Shown here one piece after another: positions 15,784 to 24,940 of a stretch of DNA of 42,138 bases. The DNA comes from Egibacteraceae bacterium (GTDB lineage Bacteria > Actinomycetota > Nitriliruptoria > Euzebyales > Egibacteraceae). The position numbers were made by a program, and so were the translations under genes. The DNA is taken from positions 1-42,138 of the forward strand of contig DATLGH010000060.1 of NCBI GenBank assembly GCA_035540635.1, read 5' to 3'. The first letter of the stretch is position 1; every line of letters begins with the position of its first letter. The notes beneath the pieces were generated by a model. The model was not told the DNA's origin. It did no database searches and saw only the letters and a program-made list of their open reading frames with translations.

Positions 15784-17159
15784 GGCCGCTCGTCGTCATC
15801 GGCGACACGCTGCTCGACCGGGACGTCGAGGGGCACGCCGAGCGCCTGTGCCCCGACGCACCCGCCCCGATCGTCGAGGAGCCCGTCGCCCGCTCCCGCC
15901 CCGGCGGAGCGGGGCTGGCGGCCGCGCTCGCCGCCGGCGACGGCCGCGACGTGACCCTCGTAACGGCCCTCGGCCGGGACCCCGCGGGCCAGGAGCTCGC
16001 GGGCCTGCTCGCCGCGGCCGGTGTGAAGGTCCTCGACCTGGGCAGCGACGGACGCACGGCCCAGAAGACCCGGGTGCGTGCCGGGGGCCACACGCTGGTG
16101 CGGATCGACGAAGGCGGGCGGGGCGGCGGCGCGATCGGCGCGCTCGGCGCCCCGGCCCGCGCCGCGCTCGGCCGGGCCCGCGCCGTGCTCGTCGCCGACT
16201 ACGGCAGGGGCATCACCGCCGACCCCGGGGTCCGCGCCGCCCTCGCAGCCCTGCCCCGTCACGTGCCGGTCGTGTGGGACCCCCACCCGCGCGGGGCCGA
16301 GCCGGTCGCCGGCGCGCGGTTGGCCACCCCCAACCGCGACGAGGCCGCGCGGCTCGTCCCCGACGTGGACGGCACCGCGCTCGCCGCGGTCACGGCTCGC
16401 GCCCAAGCGCTCGCCGCCCGCTGGCAGGCCGGTGGCGTGGCGGTCACCCTGGGCGCTGACGGCGCGCTGCTCGTCGGCGGCGACGGCACCCCCCTCGCCG
16501 TCCCCGCCCCGCCCGCGGGGACGGCCCCGGACCCGTGCGGCGCCGGGGACCGCTTCGCCGCCTCCGCGGCCGGCATGCTCGCCGACGGGGCGCTGCCCTC
16601 CGAGGCGGTGACGGGCGCGGTCGCGGCTGCGTCGAGGTTCGTCGCCGGCGGTGGTGCGAGCGCCCTCGCGCTGCCCGGTGCGGGCGCGACCCCACCCGGC
16701 GCCGAACCCGACGACCCGGTGGCCGCGGTGCGTCGCCGCGGCGGCACCGTCGTCGCGACCGGTGGCTGCTTCGACCTGCTCCACGCGGGCCACGTCCGCA
16801 TGCTCGCCGGCGCCCGTGCGCTCGGCGACTGCCTCGTCGTCCTGCTGAACTCCGACGACTCCGTGCGCCGCCTCAAGGGGTCTGGCCGGCCGCTGGTGCC
16901 GGCACACGACCGTGCGGCGGTCGTGTCCGGCCTCGCCTGCGTCGACGCGGTGCGGGTCTTCGACGAGGACACCCCCGAGCGCGCCCTCGCGGAGCTGCGC
17001 CCCGACATCTGGGTCAAGGGCGCCGACTACGCCGTCGCCGACCTGCCCGAGGCCGCGGTGGTGCGTGCCTGGGGCGGGCAGGCGGTCGTCCTGCCCTACG
17101 TGCCCGGTCACTCGACCACGACGATCATCGAGGAGGTCACCCGACGTGAACACCCCTGA
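15780..17159 (+). CDS. hldE: Bifunctional heptose-7-phosphate kinase / heptose-1-phosphate adenylyltransferase
   Basis: The 459-residue protein has both HldE domains. Residues 1 to about 300 are a PfkB/ribokinase-type kinase with the catalytic motif GAGDRF (Asp257), which makes heptose 1,7-bisphosphate. Residues from about 320 form a nucleotidyltransferase with GGCFDLLHAGHV (HAGH at 335-338), which makes ADP-heptose after the GmhB phosphatase step. The length agrees with E. coli HldE (about 477). The Shine-Dalgarno ACGGAGG lies 7 bases before the ATG. It overlaps the following SDR gene by 14 bases. Confidence 0.93.
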   Translation: MRPLVVIGDTLLDRDVEGHAERLCPDAPAPIVEEPVARSRPGGAGLAAALAAGDGRDVTLVTALGRDPAGQELAGLLAAAGVKVLDLGSDGRTAQKTRVRAGGHTLVRIDEGGRGGGAIGALGAPARAALGRARAVLVADYGRGITADPGVRAALAALPRHVPVVWDPHPRGAEPVAGARLATPNRDEAARLVPDVDGTALAAVTARAQALAARWQAGGVAVTLGADGALLVGGDGTPLAVPAPPAGTAPDPCGAGDRFAASAAGMLADGALPSEAVTGAVAAASRFVAGGGASALALPGAGATPPGAEPDDPVAAVRRRGGTVVATGGCFDLLHAGHVRMLAGARALGDCLVVLLNSDDSVRRLKGSGRPLVPAHDRAAVVSGLACVDAVRVFDEDTPERALAELRPDIWVKGADYAVADLPEAAVVRAWGGQAVVLPYVPGHSTTTIIEEVTRREHP

Positions 17160-17853
17160 CCCGACCCACCCGCGCCTACGCACGGTTCTTGTGACCGGTG
17201 GCGCCTCGGGCCTCGGCGCCGCCGTGGCCGCCGACGTGCGCGCTGCGGGCGGCACCCCCGTGGTCCTCGACCGGGTGGTGCCCGGCCTCGACGTCGAGCA
17301 CGAGCTCGTCGACCTCGCCGACAGCGCCGCCGCGCACGACGCCGTCGAGCGGGTCGCCGGCCGCCACGGCGGCATCACCGCCGTCGTCACCGCGGCGGGG
17401 ACCGACGCGTGCGGCGCGCTCGCCGACGTGCCCGCAGCGAGCTGGGAGCAGGTCATCGCGGTGAACCTGGTGGGCACGGCCGCGGTGGTGCGCGCGGCGC
17501 TGCCCCACCTCGAGGCGTCGGGGGGCAGCGTCGTGACGGTCGGGTCGACCCTCGGGCTGCGGGCGCTGCCCGACGCCACCGCCTACTGCGCGAGCAAGTT
17601 CGGCGTCGTCGGCTTCACGCGGGCGCTGGCCGCCGAGCTCGCCGGTCGCGTCAACGTCACCCTGCTCGTCCCCGGCGGCATGCACACGGCGTTCTTCGAC
17701 GAGCGCCCCGAGCAGTACCGGCCGGCGGCCGACGCGAAGCTCAACCGCCCCGAGGACGTGGCGAAGACGGTCATGTTCGCCATCTGCCAGCCCGACGGTT
17801 GCGAGGTCCGCGAGATCGTCGTCACCCCGTCCACCGAGTCGTCCTATCCGTGA
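17146..17853 (+). CDS. Classical SDR-family oxidoreductase
   Basis: The 235-residue protein is a short-chain dehydrogenase. It has the cofactor motif TGGASGLG (residues 17-24), Ser134, and the catalytic YxxxK pair Tyr147/Lys151 in AYCASKFG. The GTG at 17146 is chosen because AGGAGG (17131-17136) lies 9 bases upstream. The length and the YCASK motif place it among classical SDRs, not the extended SDRs that include the heptose epimerase HldD. Its place in the heptose operon suggests it modifies a sugar or an intermediate of the glycan; the substrate is unknown. Confidence 0.88.
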   Translation: MNTPDPTHPRLRTVLVTGGASGLGAAVAADVRAAGGTPVVLDRVVPGLDVEHELVDLADSAAAHDAVERVAGRHGGITAVVTAAGTDACGALADVPAASWEQVIAVNLVGTAAVVRAALPHLEASGGSVVTVGSTLGLRALPDATAYCASKFGVVGFTRALAAELAGRVNVTLLVPGGMHTAFFDERPEQYRPAADAKLNRPEDVAKTVMFAICQPDGCEVREIVVTPSTESSYP

Positions 17854-18833
17854 CCGGCCCCCGGCCGTCGCGGCGACCGCTGCTCGTCGCGCTGCGGGCC
17901 CTCGGCCTCGGCGACCTGCTGACCGCCTTTCCGGCCCTGCGTGCGCTGGCCGACGCGTTTCCCGAGCACCGCAGGGTGCTCGCCGCGCCCGAGGCCCTGC
18001 GGGCGCTCGCCCTCGCGAGCGGCGCCGTCGACGCGGTCGTCGCCACCGCGCCGCTCGCCCCGCTCCCCGCCGAGCTGCACGGCGCCGACGTCGCGGTGAA
18101 CCTCCACGGCCGCGGGCCGGAGAGTCACCGGGTGCTCCTCGACGCGCGCCCGGGGCGGTTCATTGCCTTCCGGCACCCGGCCATCCCCGAGAGCGCGTCG
18201 AGCCCGGAGTGGCGAGCGGACGAGCACGAGGTGGTGCGCTGGTGCCGGCTGCTCGACGCGCACGGCATCCCCGCCGACCCCCGAAGGCTCGACCTCGTCG
18301 TCGACCCGGCCGCAGCGCCGGCCGTCGCGCGCGGCGCGACGCTCCTGCATCCCGGTGCGGCCAGCGGCGCCCGCCGCTGGCCCGTCGATCGCTGGGTCGA
18401 GGTCGCACGGGCCGAACGAGCGGTCGGTCGCCCGGTGACGATCACCGGCGGGCCCGCGGAGATCCCTGACGCGACGGCGATCGCGGACGCGGCGGGCGTC
18501 CCGCCCGAGGCCGTTCTGGCTGGGCGCACCGGGCTCGCCGAGCTCGCGGCTGCGGTTGCCGCTGCAGATCGCGTCGTGTGCGGGGACACCGGCGTGGCGC
18601 ACCTCGCCACCGCAGTCGGCACGCCGTCGGTCGTGCTTTTCGGCCCGGTACCCCCTTCGGAGTGGGGGCCGCCCGGCGACCGGCCGCAGCACCGTGCGCT
18701 CTGGGCCCGTCGTCGGGGCGACCCTCACGCGAGCCATCCCGATCCGGGCCTGCTCGCCGTCAGCGTGCACGACGTCGTCGCCGCCCTCGCGGAACTGCCC
18801 GCGAACGATGGCGGCGAGGGGAACGTCTGCTAG
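17850..18833 (+). CDS. Second GT9 family glycosyltransferase
   Basis: The 327-residue GT9 protein has the N-terminal motif ALRALGLGDLLTAFPALRAL and the donor-site motif GDTGVAHLATAVGTPSVVLFG. It starts at a GTG that overlaps the SDR stop (GTGA at 17850-17853). A second GT9 enzyme in the cluster suggests that two heptoses, or heptose in two linkages, are added. It is the last gene of the plus-strand operon. Its stop shares the palindrome CTAG with the stop of the convergent small gene. Confidence 0.9.
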   Translation: MTGPRPSRRPLLVALRALGLGDLLTAFPALRALADAFPEHRRVLAAPEALRALALASGAVDAVVATAPLAPLPAELHGADVAVNLHGRGPESHRVLLDARPGRFIAFRHPAIPESASSPEWRADEHEVVRWCRLLDAHGIPADPRRLDLVVDPAAAPAVARGATLLHPGAASGARRWPVDRWVEVARAERAVGRPVTITGGPAEIPDATAIADAAGVPPEAVLAGRTGLAELAAAVAAADRVVCGDTGVAHLATAVGTPSVVLFGPVPPSEWGPPGDRPQHRALWARRRGDPHASHPDPGLLAVSVHDVVAALAELPANDGGEGNVC

Positions 18834-19039
18834 AGGATGTCGCGGTTGCGGCGGTCGTCGGCGTCGAGCCAGCCACCGTGGCTGCCGCAACAGGGATTGG
18901 GGTTGTACCGGGACAGGTTCGTCCCACAGCCCGGGTAGGCGCAGCGGCGCGGCTCCAGCTGTCGTCCGTACTGGGCGAGCGGCTTACCGTTCTGCAGGGA
19001 CATCGCGCGCTCGACGCGACGGCGGGGGGTGGCTTCCAA
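18830..19039 (-). CDS. Small Cys/His-rich hypothetical protein, stress promoter
   Basis: The small protein has a compact Cys-rich motif (RRCAYPGCGTNLSRYNPNPC, then CGSHGGW). This resembles short zinc-ribbon-like sequences in actinobacteria that contain C-x4-C and LSRYNP; I know no function. The TTG at 19039 has the best ribosome site (GGAGG five bases upstream), giving 69 residues. A GTG at 19075 (81 residues) and an ATG at 19003 are alternatives. A SigB/SigF-type promoter lies upstream at 19112-19137, which suggests general stress control. Confidence 0.65.
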   Translation of the reverse strand: MEATPRRRVERAMSLQNGKPLAQYGRQLEPRRCAYPGCGTNLSRYNPNPCCGSHGGWLDADDRRNRDIL

Positions 19040-19111
19040 ATCGGCCTCCTGGGGGGTGCTTGCAGCGGTGGGCACACCCGACAGGGACTAGGTCGGTATG
19101 GGACTTACGTC

Positions 19112-19137
19112 ATACCCCTGCCCAGGGGACAGGAAAC
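19112..19137 (-). promoter_or_regulatory. SigB/SigF-type general stress promoter
   Basis: On the minus strand the sequence reads GTTT (19134-19137), a 16-base spacer, then GGGTAT (19112-19117). This matches the actinobacterial SigF consensus GTTT-N15-17-GGGTAT exactly. The predicted start near 19104 lies just upstream of all candidate starts of the small Cys-rich gene. Dyads overlap it: GGTATG/CATACC at 19095-19116 and CCCCTG/CAGGGG at 19115-19128. Confidence 0.65.
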
Positions 19138-19169
19138 CCCGCGTCGGCGGGCACCGTTGCGCCGCCGGC

Positions 19170-19391
19170 CTACTCCTCGCGCTCGCCGGTCTCGTCTTCG
19201 GGGTACGGCTCGGTGCCCAACGGCTGCACCGACCCCTCCGTCGGAGCCGCACCGGTGCCGGCGACCAGGCCGGCGTCCGCCTGCGTCGTGTCGTCGCTCT
19301 CGGCCATCCCACCCGGTCGCGGGTCGACGTCACGGGGATGCGGCTCGTCACCCGAGCGCCGGGCGCTGTCGTCGCGGCTGTCCTGGGCCAT
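19170..19391 (-). CDS. Small acidic hypothetical protein
   Basis: This 73-residue, strongly acidic protein (starting MAQDSRDDSARRSGDE) is rich in Asp, Glu, Pro and Gly and is probably disordered. The ATG at 19391 is chosen because a perfect AGGAGG lies 8 bases upstream; an ATG eight codons earlier has no such site. No family is recognised. A weak SigB-like element (GCAT, 16 bases, GGGTAG) lies upstream around 19420-19445, so it could belong to the same stress group as its neighbour. Confidence 0.55.
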   Translation of the reverse strand: MAQDSRDDSARRSGDEPHPRDVDPRPGGMAESDDTTQADAGLVAGTGAAPTEGSVQPLGTEPYPEDETGEREE

Positions 19392-19759
19392 CACTTCTGC
19401 CTCCTCGGCTCCCATGGAGCTACCCGCTGTGGGGGGGTGCGCATGCCCGGCGTCGGCGGTTGCTGCCTGACGAATGGCCTGGGGACAGTGCCTTCCCCAG
19501 CTGGAGGTAGGCGAAGTAGCTGGAGTGACTCAGCCGGTCCTTTACCGCCGTGCGGCATCACGGCCTCCTGGAAGCGCTCGCCGGGGTGGCGCGTAGGGCA
19601 TTGGCCCAGCCACCTGTCAACGACACGAAGGAGGGACCATGCCGGCCGAAGACCCGAACGACATGCACAACGCGAGCACCTCGTCGCTGGGACTGCGCCG
19701 TGTGGCCTGGCGCACCGCTTTCGGTGCGCCAGGCCGCGATCCAGGGGCCCGTCGCCCGG
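19392..19759. other. Gene-poor stretch with hairpins and direct repeats
   Basis: No well-supported gene occupies these 368 bases. They hold a 7-bp hairpin CTGGGGA/TCCCCAG (19479-19500), two direct copies of AGCTGGAG (19499-19506 and 19518-19525), a strong ribosome-binding site AAGGAGGG (19628-19635) before a plus-strand ATG at 19639, and a 13-bp hairpin at 19704-19735. I could not match the stretch to a known riboswitch. Confidence 0.5.
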
Positions 19760-19908
19760 TCAGCCCTTCGTGCAGTCGGGGTAGGCCTTGTCGAAGGTGT
19801 TGCCCGACCACACGTTCGCGTCGCAGTCCTCGTTCGAGTCGTGGAGGTCGGACTGGAGGAAGAACCTGGGGTCGACGACCTGGACGTTTGCGCCGGTCTT
19901 GTTGTTGA
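19639..19908 (+). CDS. Doubtful small ORF with a strong ribosome-binding site
   Basis: An excellent Shine-Dalgarno (AAGGAGGG) stands 3 bases before an ATG that opens an 89-codon frame. The first 20 residues (MPAEDPNDMHNASTSSLGLR) look like a normal hydrophilic N-terminus. After that the frame runs through the 13-bp hairpin and then antisense to the beta-helix gene, where it becomes Arg/Ser-rich shadow sequence. It could be a decayed gene whose 3' part was lost, or chance. Confidence 0.2.
   Translation: MPAEDPNDMHNASTSSLGLRRVAWRTAFGAPGRDPGARRPVSPSCSRGRPCRRCCPTTRSRRSPRSSRGGRTGGRTWGRRPGRLRRSCC
19704..19735 (-). terminator. Strong hairpin downstream of the beta-helix gene
   Basis: A perfect 13-bp stem (GGCCTGGCGCACC with GGTGCGCCAGGCC) encloses a 6-nt loop. 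It lies 24 bases past the stop of the minus-strand beta-helix gene. No T tract follows on either strand, so it may act as a U-less terminator or an mRNA 3' stabiliser. Confidence 0.5.
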
Positions 19909-20845
19909 TGATCCGGCTGAACTGCGCGTCCACGCGGATGCCGTTGGCCGCGTTGCCGAACACCTGGTTGTTCTCGATGAGCGTGCGGTCGCCGCCCGGC
20001 AGGTTGAGTGCCACATTCCGACCGAACACGCGGATGCCGTCGCCCTTGCGGTGACCGACATGGTGGAAGCCGTTGCCGCGCACGACGTTGTGCTTGATCT
20101 CGTTGTCGGTCGTGTTGCGGCTGAACACCGCGATTCCGTCGAGCCCGCTGCCGGTCACCTCGTTGTTGACGATGAGGTTGGCCTGCACCCCCGGTTCGAG
20201 GCGGATGCCGTCGTTGTCGCAGGGGCCCGTCGGTGTGCGGCATGCGCGGTTGTCCCTCACGACGTTGCCGTTGACGACGTTGTTGCGGGTCGGGCCGCCG
20301 ATCTCCCGGGGGTGGTCGGCGTCGATCTCTGCGTATAAGCCGATGCCGGCGAAGGGCCCGTTGTTCTCGGCGACGTTGCGCAACAGGAGGTTGTCGCTCG
20401 AGGACAGGATCGCGATCCCGTCGCCGTAGCGGGTGCCGGCGATGCCCTGCGAGGGCACCCGCGCCTGCCCGATGTTGTCGCGGGCGGTGACCTGCGCCAC
20501 CCGGTTGCCGCCGCCGCCGACGATCGCCACGCCTGCGTCGAAGTCGCTCACCGTGCCGTTCGTGACGTGGACGCCCCGCCGCTCCACGACGAGAACGCCG
20601 GCACCGTCGCCCGTCTGGGGTGTGCCGAGGATGCGGTAACCGTTGAGGTTCAGCCGGACGTTGTCGGCGCCGACGACGATGCCGTTGTCGGGACACGGAC
20701 CCACGTCCGCCTGGAGCACCGTGTGCCGGGTGATCACCTGCCCGCAGGACACGGACGTCGCCCCCGCCGGGGCGGTCAACCCGCTGCCCATCACCATCAT
20801 GGTCACGGCTAGCGCCGTAAGCCTCCCGAGACGTCGCATGGCCAT
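19760..20845 (-). CDS. Secreted right-handed parallel beta-helix protein
   Basis: The 361-residue protein starts with a signal peptide (two Arg, hydrophobic core LTALAVTMMVMGSG, probable cleavage after Ala-Gly-Ala near residue 29). It continues as repeated short strands with stacked Asn residues (NNEVTGSGLDGIAVFSRN, NNQVFGNAANGIRV), the pattern of pectate-lyase/NosD-type beta-helices. Such proteins bind or cleave polysaccharides or act as surface scaffolds; no catalytic motif is identifiable. GGAGG lies six to seven bases before the ATG at 20845. It has its own promoter upstream and diverges from the amidase gene, so both act outside the membrane. Confidence 0.85.
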   Translation of the reverse strand: MAMRRLGRLTALAVTMMVMGSGLTAPAGATSVSCGQVITRHTVLQADVGPCPDNGIVVGADNVRLNLNGYRILGTPQTGDGAGVLVVERRGVHVTNGTVSDFDAGVAIVGGGGNRVAQVTARDNIGQARVPSQGIAGTRYGDGIAILSSSDNLLLRNVAENNGPFAGIGLYAEIDADHPREIGGPTRNNVVNGNVVRDNRACRTPTGPCDNDGIRLEPGVQANLIVNNEVTGSGLDGIAVFSRNTTDNEIKHNVVRGNGFHHVGHRKGDGIRVFGRNVALNLPGGDRTLIENNQVFGNAANGIRVDAQFSRIINNKTGANVQVVDPRFFLQSDLHDSNEDCDANVWSGNTFDKAYPDCTKG

Positions 20846-20918
20846 CGGCTCCCTCCGCAGGACGCAGGCAGAGAGCAGACACCGATGTCCCCCCGGTTCC
20901 CGCCACGCGCCTTCGCGG

Positions 20919-20947
20919 ATGGTAGCGGGCGCCCGCGGCGGTGGTAA
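20919..20947 (-). promoter_or_regulatory. Housekeeping-type promoter of the beta-helix gene
   Basis: TTACCA (20942-20947) and TACCAT (20919-20924) are separated by exactly 17 bases on the minus strand. The predicted start near 20912 gives a leader of about 67 nt before the ATG at 20845. Confidence 0.5.
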
Positions 20948-21043
20948 GTGTGCGCGACATTTAGCAGCGGCGAAAATTCCCCTCCTCCCGGGGCCGCTGT
21001 GCCGCTATGCTCTCCGAGCCGTTCTGGGTCGGAAGGCGGTCGT

Positions 21044-22411
21044 ATGCACAGCCGCGTGGTCAGCGTGTCGCTCCTCACGCTCCTGCTCCTCGTGTGGGCG
21101 CCGGGGCCCCCAGCCGACGGAGCCGACGTCGTGTCCCCCGTGACGAGGACGGTCGTCGAGGGGCTCGCACCGGCCCCGGGGGACGACGGCCGGGCGGGGC
21201 TCTCCGCGAGGGTCCGCACCCCGGTCCCGTTCTCGCTCGTCGGCGTGGCGATACCGGCGGGCACGCGCGTCCTGCTGCGCACCGGGGACGAGGCCGGCCG
21301 GTGGTCGCCCTGGATGGAGGTGGAACCCCTCGCCGCCGACGGCGACGGCCCCGACCCGGGCAGCGCCGAGGCGGTCGCCGCCCGCCGCGGCTGGACGCGC
21401 ATGAGCGAGCCGGTATGGGTGGGCGAGGCATCGCGGCTGCAGCTGCGGGTGCGGGGCGGCAGCTCACGCGACGTCGCCGTTCACCTCGTGGACTCCGTCG
21501 GCCTCTCCCGCTCCCTGCTCCAGCGCGCCACCGACGCGCTGCGCACCGCCGGGCGCGGCACCGCAACCGCGGAGGCCAGCACCCGCCCCGCTATCGTGAC
21601 GCGCGCGCAGTGGGGCGCGGACGAGTCGCTTCGCCGCGGCAGGCCCGAGTACGCGAAGGCCACCCGCGCGGGGATCCTCCACCACACGGCAACCTCGAAC
21701 GACTACAGCCGCGAGCGCGCCCCAGCCGTGATCCGCGCCATCTACACCTATCACACACAGTCCCTCGGCTGGGACGACATCGGCTACAACCTGCTCGTCG
21801 ACCGCTACGGCACCGTCTACGAGGGCCGGGCCGGGGGCGTCGGCCGCGGCGTCGTCGGCGCGCACGCCGGCGGGTTCAACAGCGAGACGTTCGGCGTCAC
21901 GATAATCGGCACGTTCACGTCGGGCCTGCCGCCCCGCGTCGCCATGGACGCCGCCGTCGCGACGATCGCCTGGAAGTTCGCCGTCCACGGGATCAACACC
22001 GACCCGAACGCGACGGTCGACATGGCGAGCCGGGGGTCGACCCGCTACCCGAAGGGCCACCGGGCGCGCCTGCACACCCTCTCGGGCCACCGTGACGTGT
22101 CCACAACGGCGTGCCCCGGCGACGCGCTGTACCCCCACCTGCCCGAGCTCCGCCGCCAGGTGCACGGGGGGCGTGCGCCGGCCCCGCAGGCGCAAACGCC
22201 TCCGCCCTCCCGCCGCCGGCTGCTGCCCCCCCTGCCCAAAGTCGACCAGGACCTCTCGCAGGTGCCGCGCGTGCACGCAGGAGCACCCGACCAGCCCCCC
22301 GCTCCCGCGCCCGCGCCGGCCGAGCCACCTTCGGTCACGCGCGAGCTTCCGCTGCCGGTCACCGCGCCGCTGCCGGTCGCGCGGGAGCTGAGCCACACGG
22401 GCGGACGCTAG
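21044..22411 (+). CDS. Secreted N-acetylmuramoyl-L-alanine amidase (PGRP/Amidase_2)
   Basis: The 455-residue protein has a signal peptide (residues 1-27) and a beta-rich N-terminal region of about 150 residues. A PGRP/type 2 amidase domain spans about 180-370, followed by a Pro-rich tail. Zinc ligands are visible as His213 (ILHHTAT), His349 (LSGHRD) and Cys357 (TTACPGD), and Tyr248 matches the catalytic tyrosine position (GYNLLVD). The enzyme cleaves the bond between muramic acid and L-Ala in peptidoglycan. GGAAGG is 7 bases before the ATG. The layout is like actinobacterial secreted PGRP amidases used in wall turnover. Confidence 0.9.
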   Translation: MHSRVVSVSLLTLLLLVWAPGPPADGADVVSPVTRTVVEGLAPAPGDDGRAGLSARVRTPVPFSLVGVAIPAGTRVLLRTGDEAGRWSPWMEVEPLAADGDGPDPGSAEAVAARRGWTRMSEPVWVGEASRLQLRVRGGSSRDVAVHLVDSVGLSRSLLQRATDALRTAGRGTATAEASTRPAIVTRAQWGADESLRRGRPEYAKATRAGILHHTATSNDYSRERAPAVIRAIYTYHTQSLGWDDIGYNLLVDRYGTVYEGRAGGVGRGVVGAHAGGFNSETFGVTIIGTFTSGLPPRVAMDAAVATIAWKFAVHGINTDPNATVDMASRGSTRYPKGHRARLHTLSGHRDVSTTACPGDALYPHLPELRRQVHGGRAPAPQAQTPPPSRRRLLPPLPKVDQDLSQVPRVHAGAPDQPPAPAPAPAEPPSVTRELPLPVTAPLPVARELSHTGGR

Positions 22412-22420
22412 AGTAGGGAG

Positions 22421-22436
22421 GTCGCCGCTCGGCGAC
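22421..22436 (+). other. Small hairpin in the typA leader
   Basis: GTCGCC/GGCGAC pairs across the 4-nt loop GCTC, 10 bases after the amidase stop and 30 bases before the typA start. It could be a weak terminator or a leader element. Confidence 0.3.
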
Positions 22437-22465
22437 GCGCTGCCCACCCCAAAGGTCCGCCCGCC

Positions 22466-24274
<1,809 letters not shown>

Positions 24275-24280
24275 CCGCCA

Positions 24281-24889
24281 GTGGAGCCGATCATCGTGGT
24301 GCTCGGCCCCTTCGGCGGTGGGACGTCGGCCGTCGCGGGCGTCCTGCACCACCTCGGCGTCCATCTCGGCACGGGGTTCGGCCGCCTGGACCGGGAGCCG
24401 CCGGACACCTGGGAGGACGTCGACCTCGCGGAGCTCTGCCGGGCGGCCTTCACGGAGCCCCAAGGCACGTTCCGGGTGGACCCCGACACGTTCGACGCCG
24501 GCCTGCGCGACTGGGCCGACGCGCACCGCCGCGTCGCGCGCGCGCACGTCCGCCCCTCGGGGGCCAAGCACCCGAGCCTCTGTCTCGCCGTCCCTCGACT
24601 GCTCCAGGTGTGGCGGCCGATCGTGCCCGTGGTGGTCAGGCGCCCGGTCGGCAAGGTCGTCGCCTCGCTGCGCCAGGGTGGGTGGTGGACCGAGGGGCAG
24701 CGCGTCGCCACGACGACGAAGCTCGTCGAGGAGCGGGACCGGGCGCTCGCGAACGTGCCGACGGTCGACGTCGACTTCGAGCGATTGCGGGCCGAGCCGA
24801 GGGAGGCGATCCGCCTCCTCGCCGATCAGCTCGGGCTCGTCCCGGAGCCCGAGCGACTCGCCGTGGCCGCACGCGGGATCATGCCCTGA
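24281..24889 (+). CDS. Sulfotransferase-like P-loop protein
   Basis: The 202-residue protein has an N-terminal nucleotide-binding loop (VVLGPFGGGTSAVAGVLHHLG) of the PAPS sulfotransferase type. It also has a second region, RPIVPVVVRRPVGKVVASL, in the place of the 3'-phosphate motif. The overall plan is that of bacterial Sulfotransfer_1/3 proteins, but it is short for an active sulfotransferase (usually 250-300 residues), so the function is uncertain. It starts at a GTG 6 bases after typA. No sulfate activation genes are nearby. Confidence 0.65.
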   Translation: MEPIIVVLGPFGGGTSAVAGVLHHLGVHLGTGFGRLDREPPDTWEDVDLAELCRAAFTEPQGTFRVDPDTFDAGLRDWADAHRRVARAHVRPSGAKHPSLCLAVPRLLQVWRPIVPVVVRRPVGKVVASLRQGGWWTEGQRVATTTKLVEERDRALANVPTVDVDFERLRAEPREAIRLLADQLGLVPEPERLAVAARGIMP

Positions 24890-24940
24890 GCACGGCGCCG
24901 GCGGATACCGGTCCCCGACCCCCGACAGGACGGCGGAGCG

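Noticed and set aside
17146-17853. Assigning the SDR as the heptose epimerase HldD
   Set aside because: HldD is an extended SDR of about 310 residues; this is a 235-residue classical SDR with YCASK, so the epimerase step is regarded as missing.
19416-19640. A c-di-AMP or cobalamin riboswitch
   Set aside because: The GGGGAAGGCACTG words arise from a simple hairpin; the conserved cores of these riboswitches are not found on either strand.
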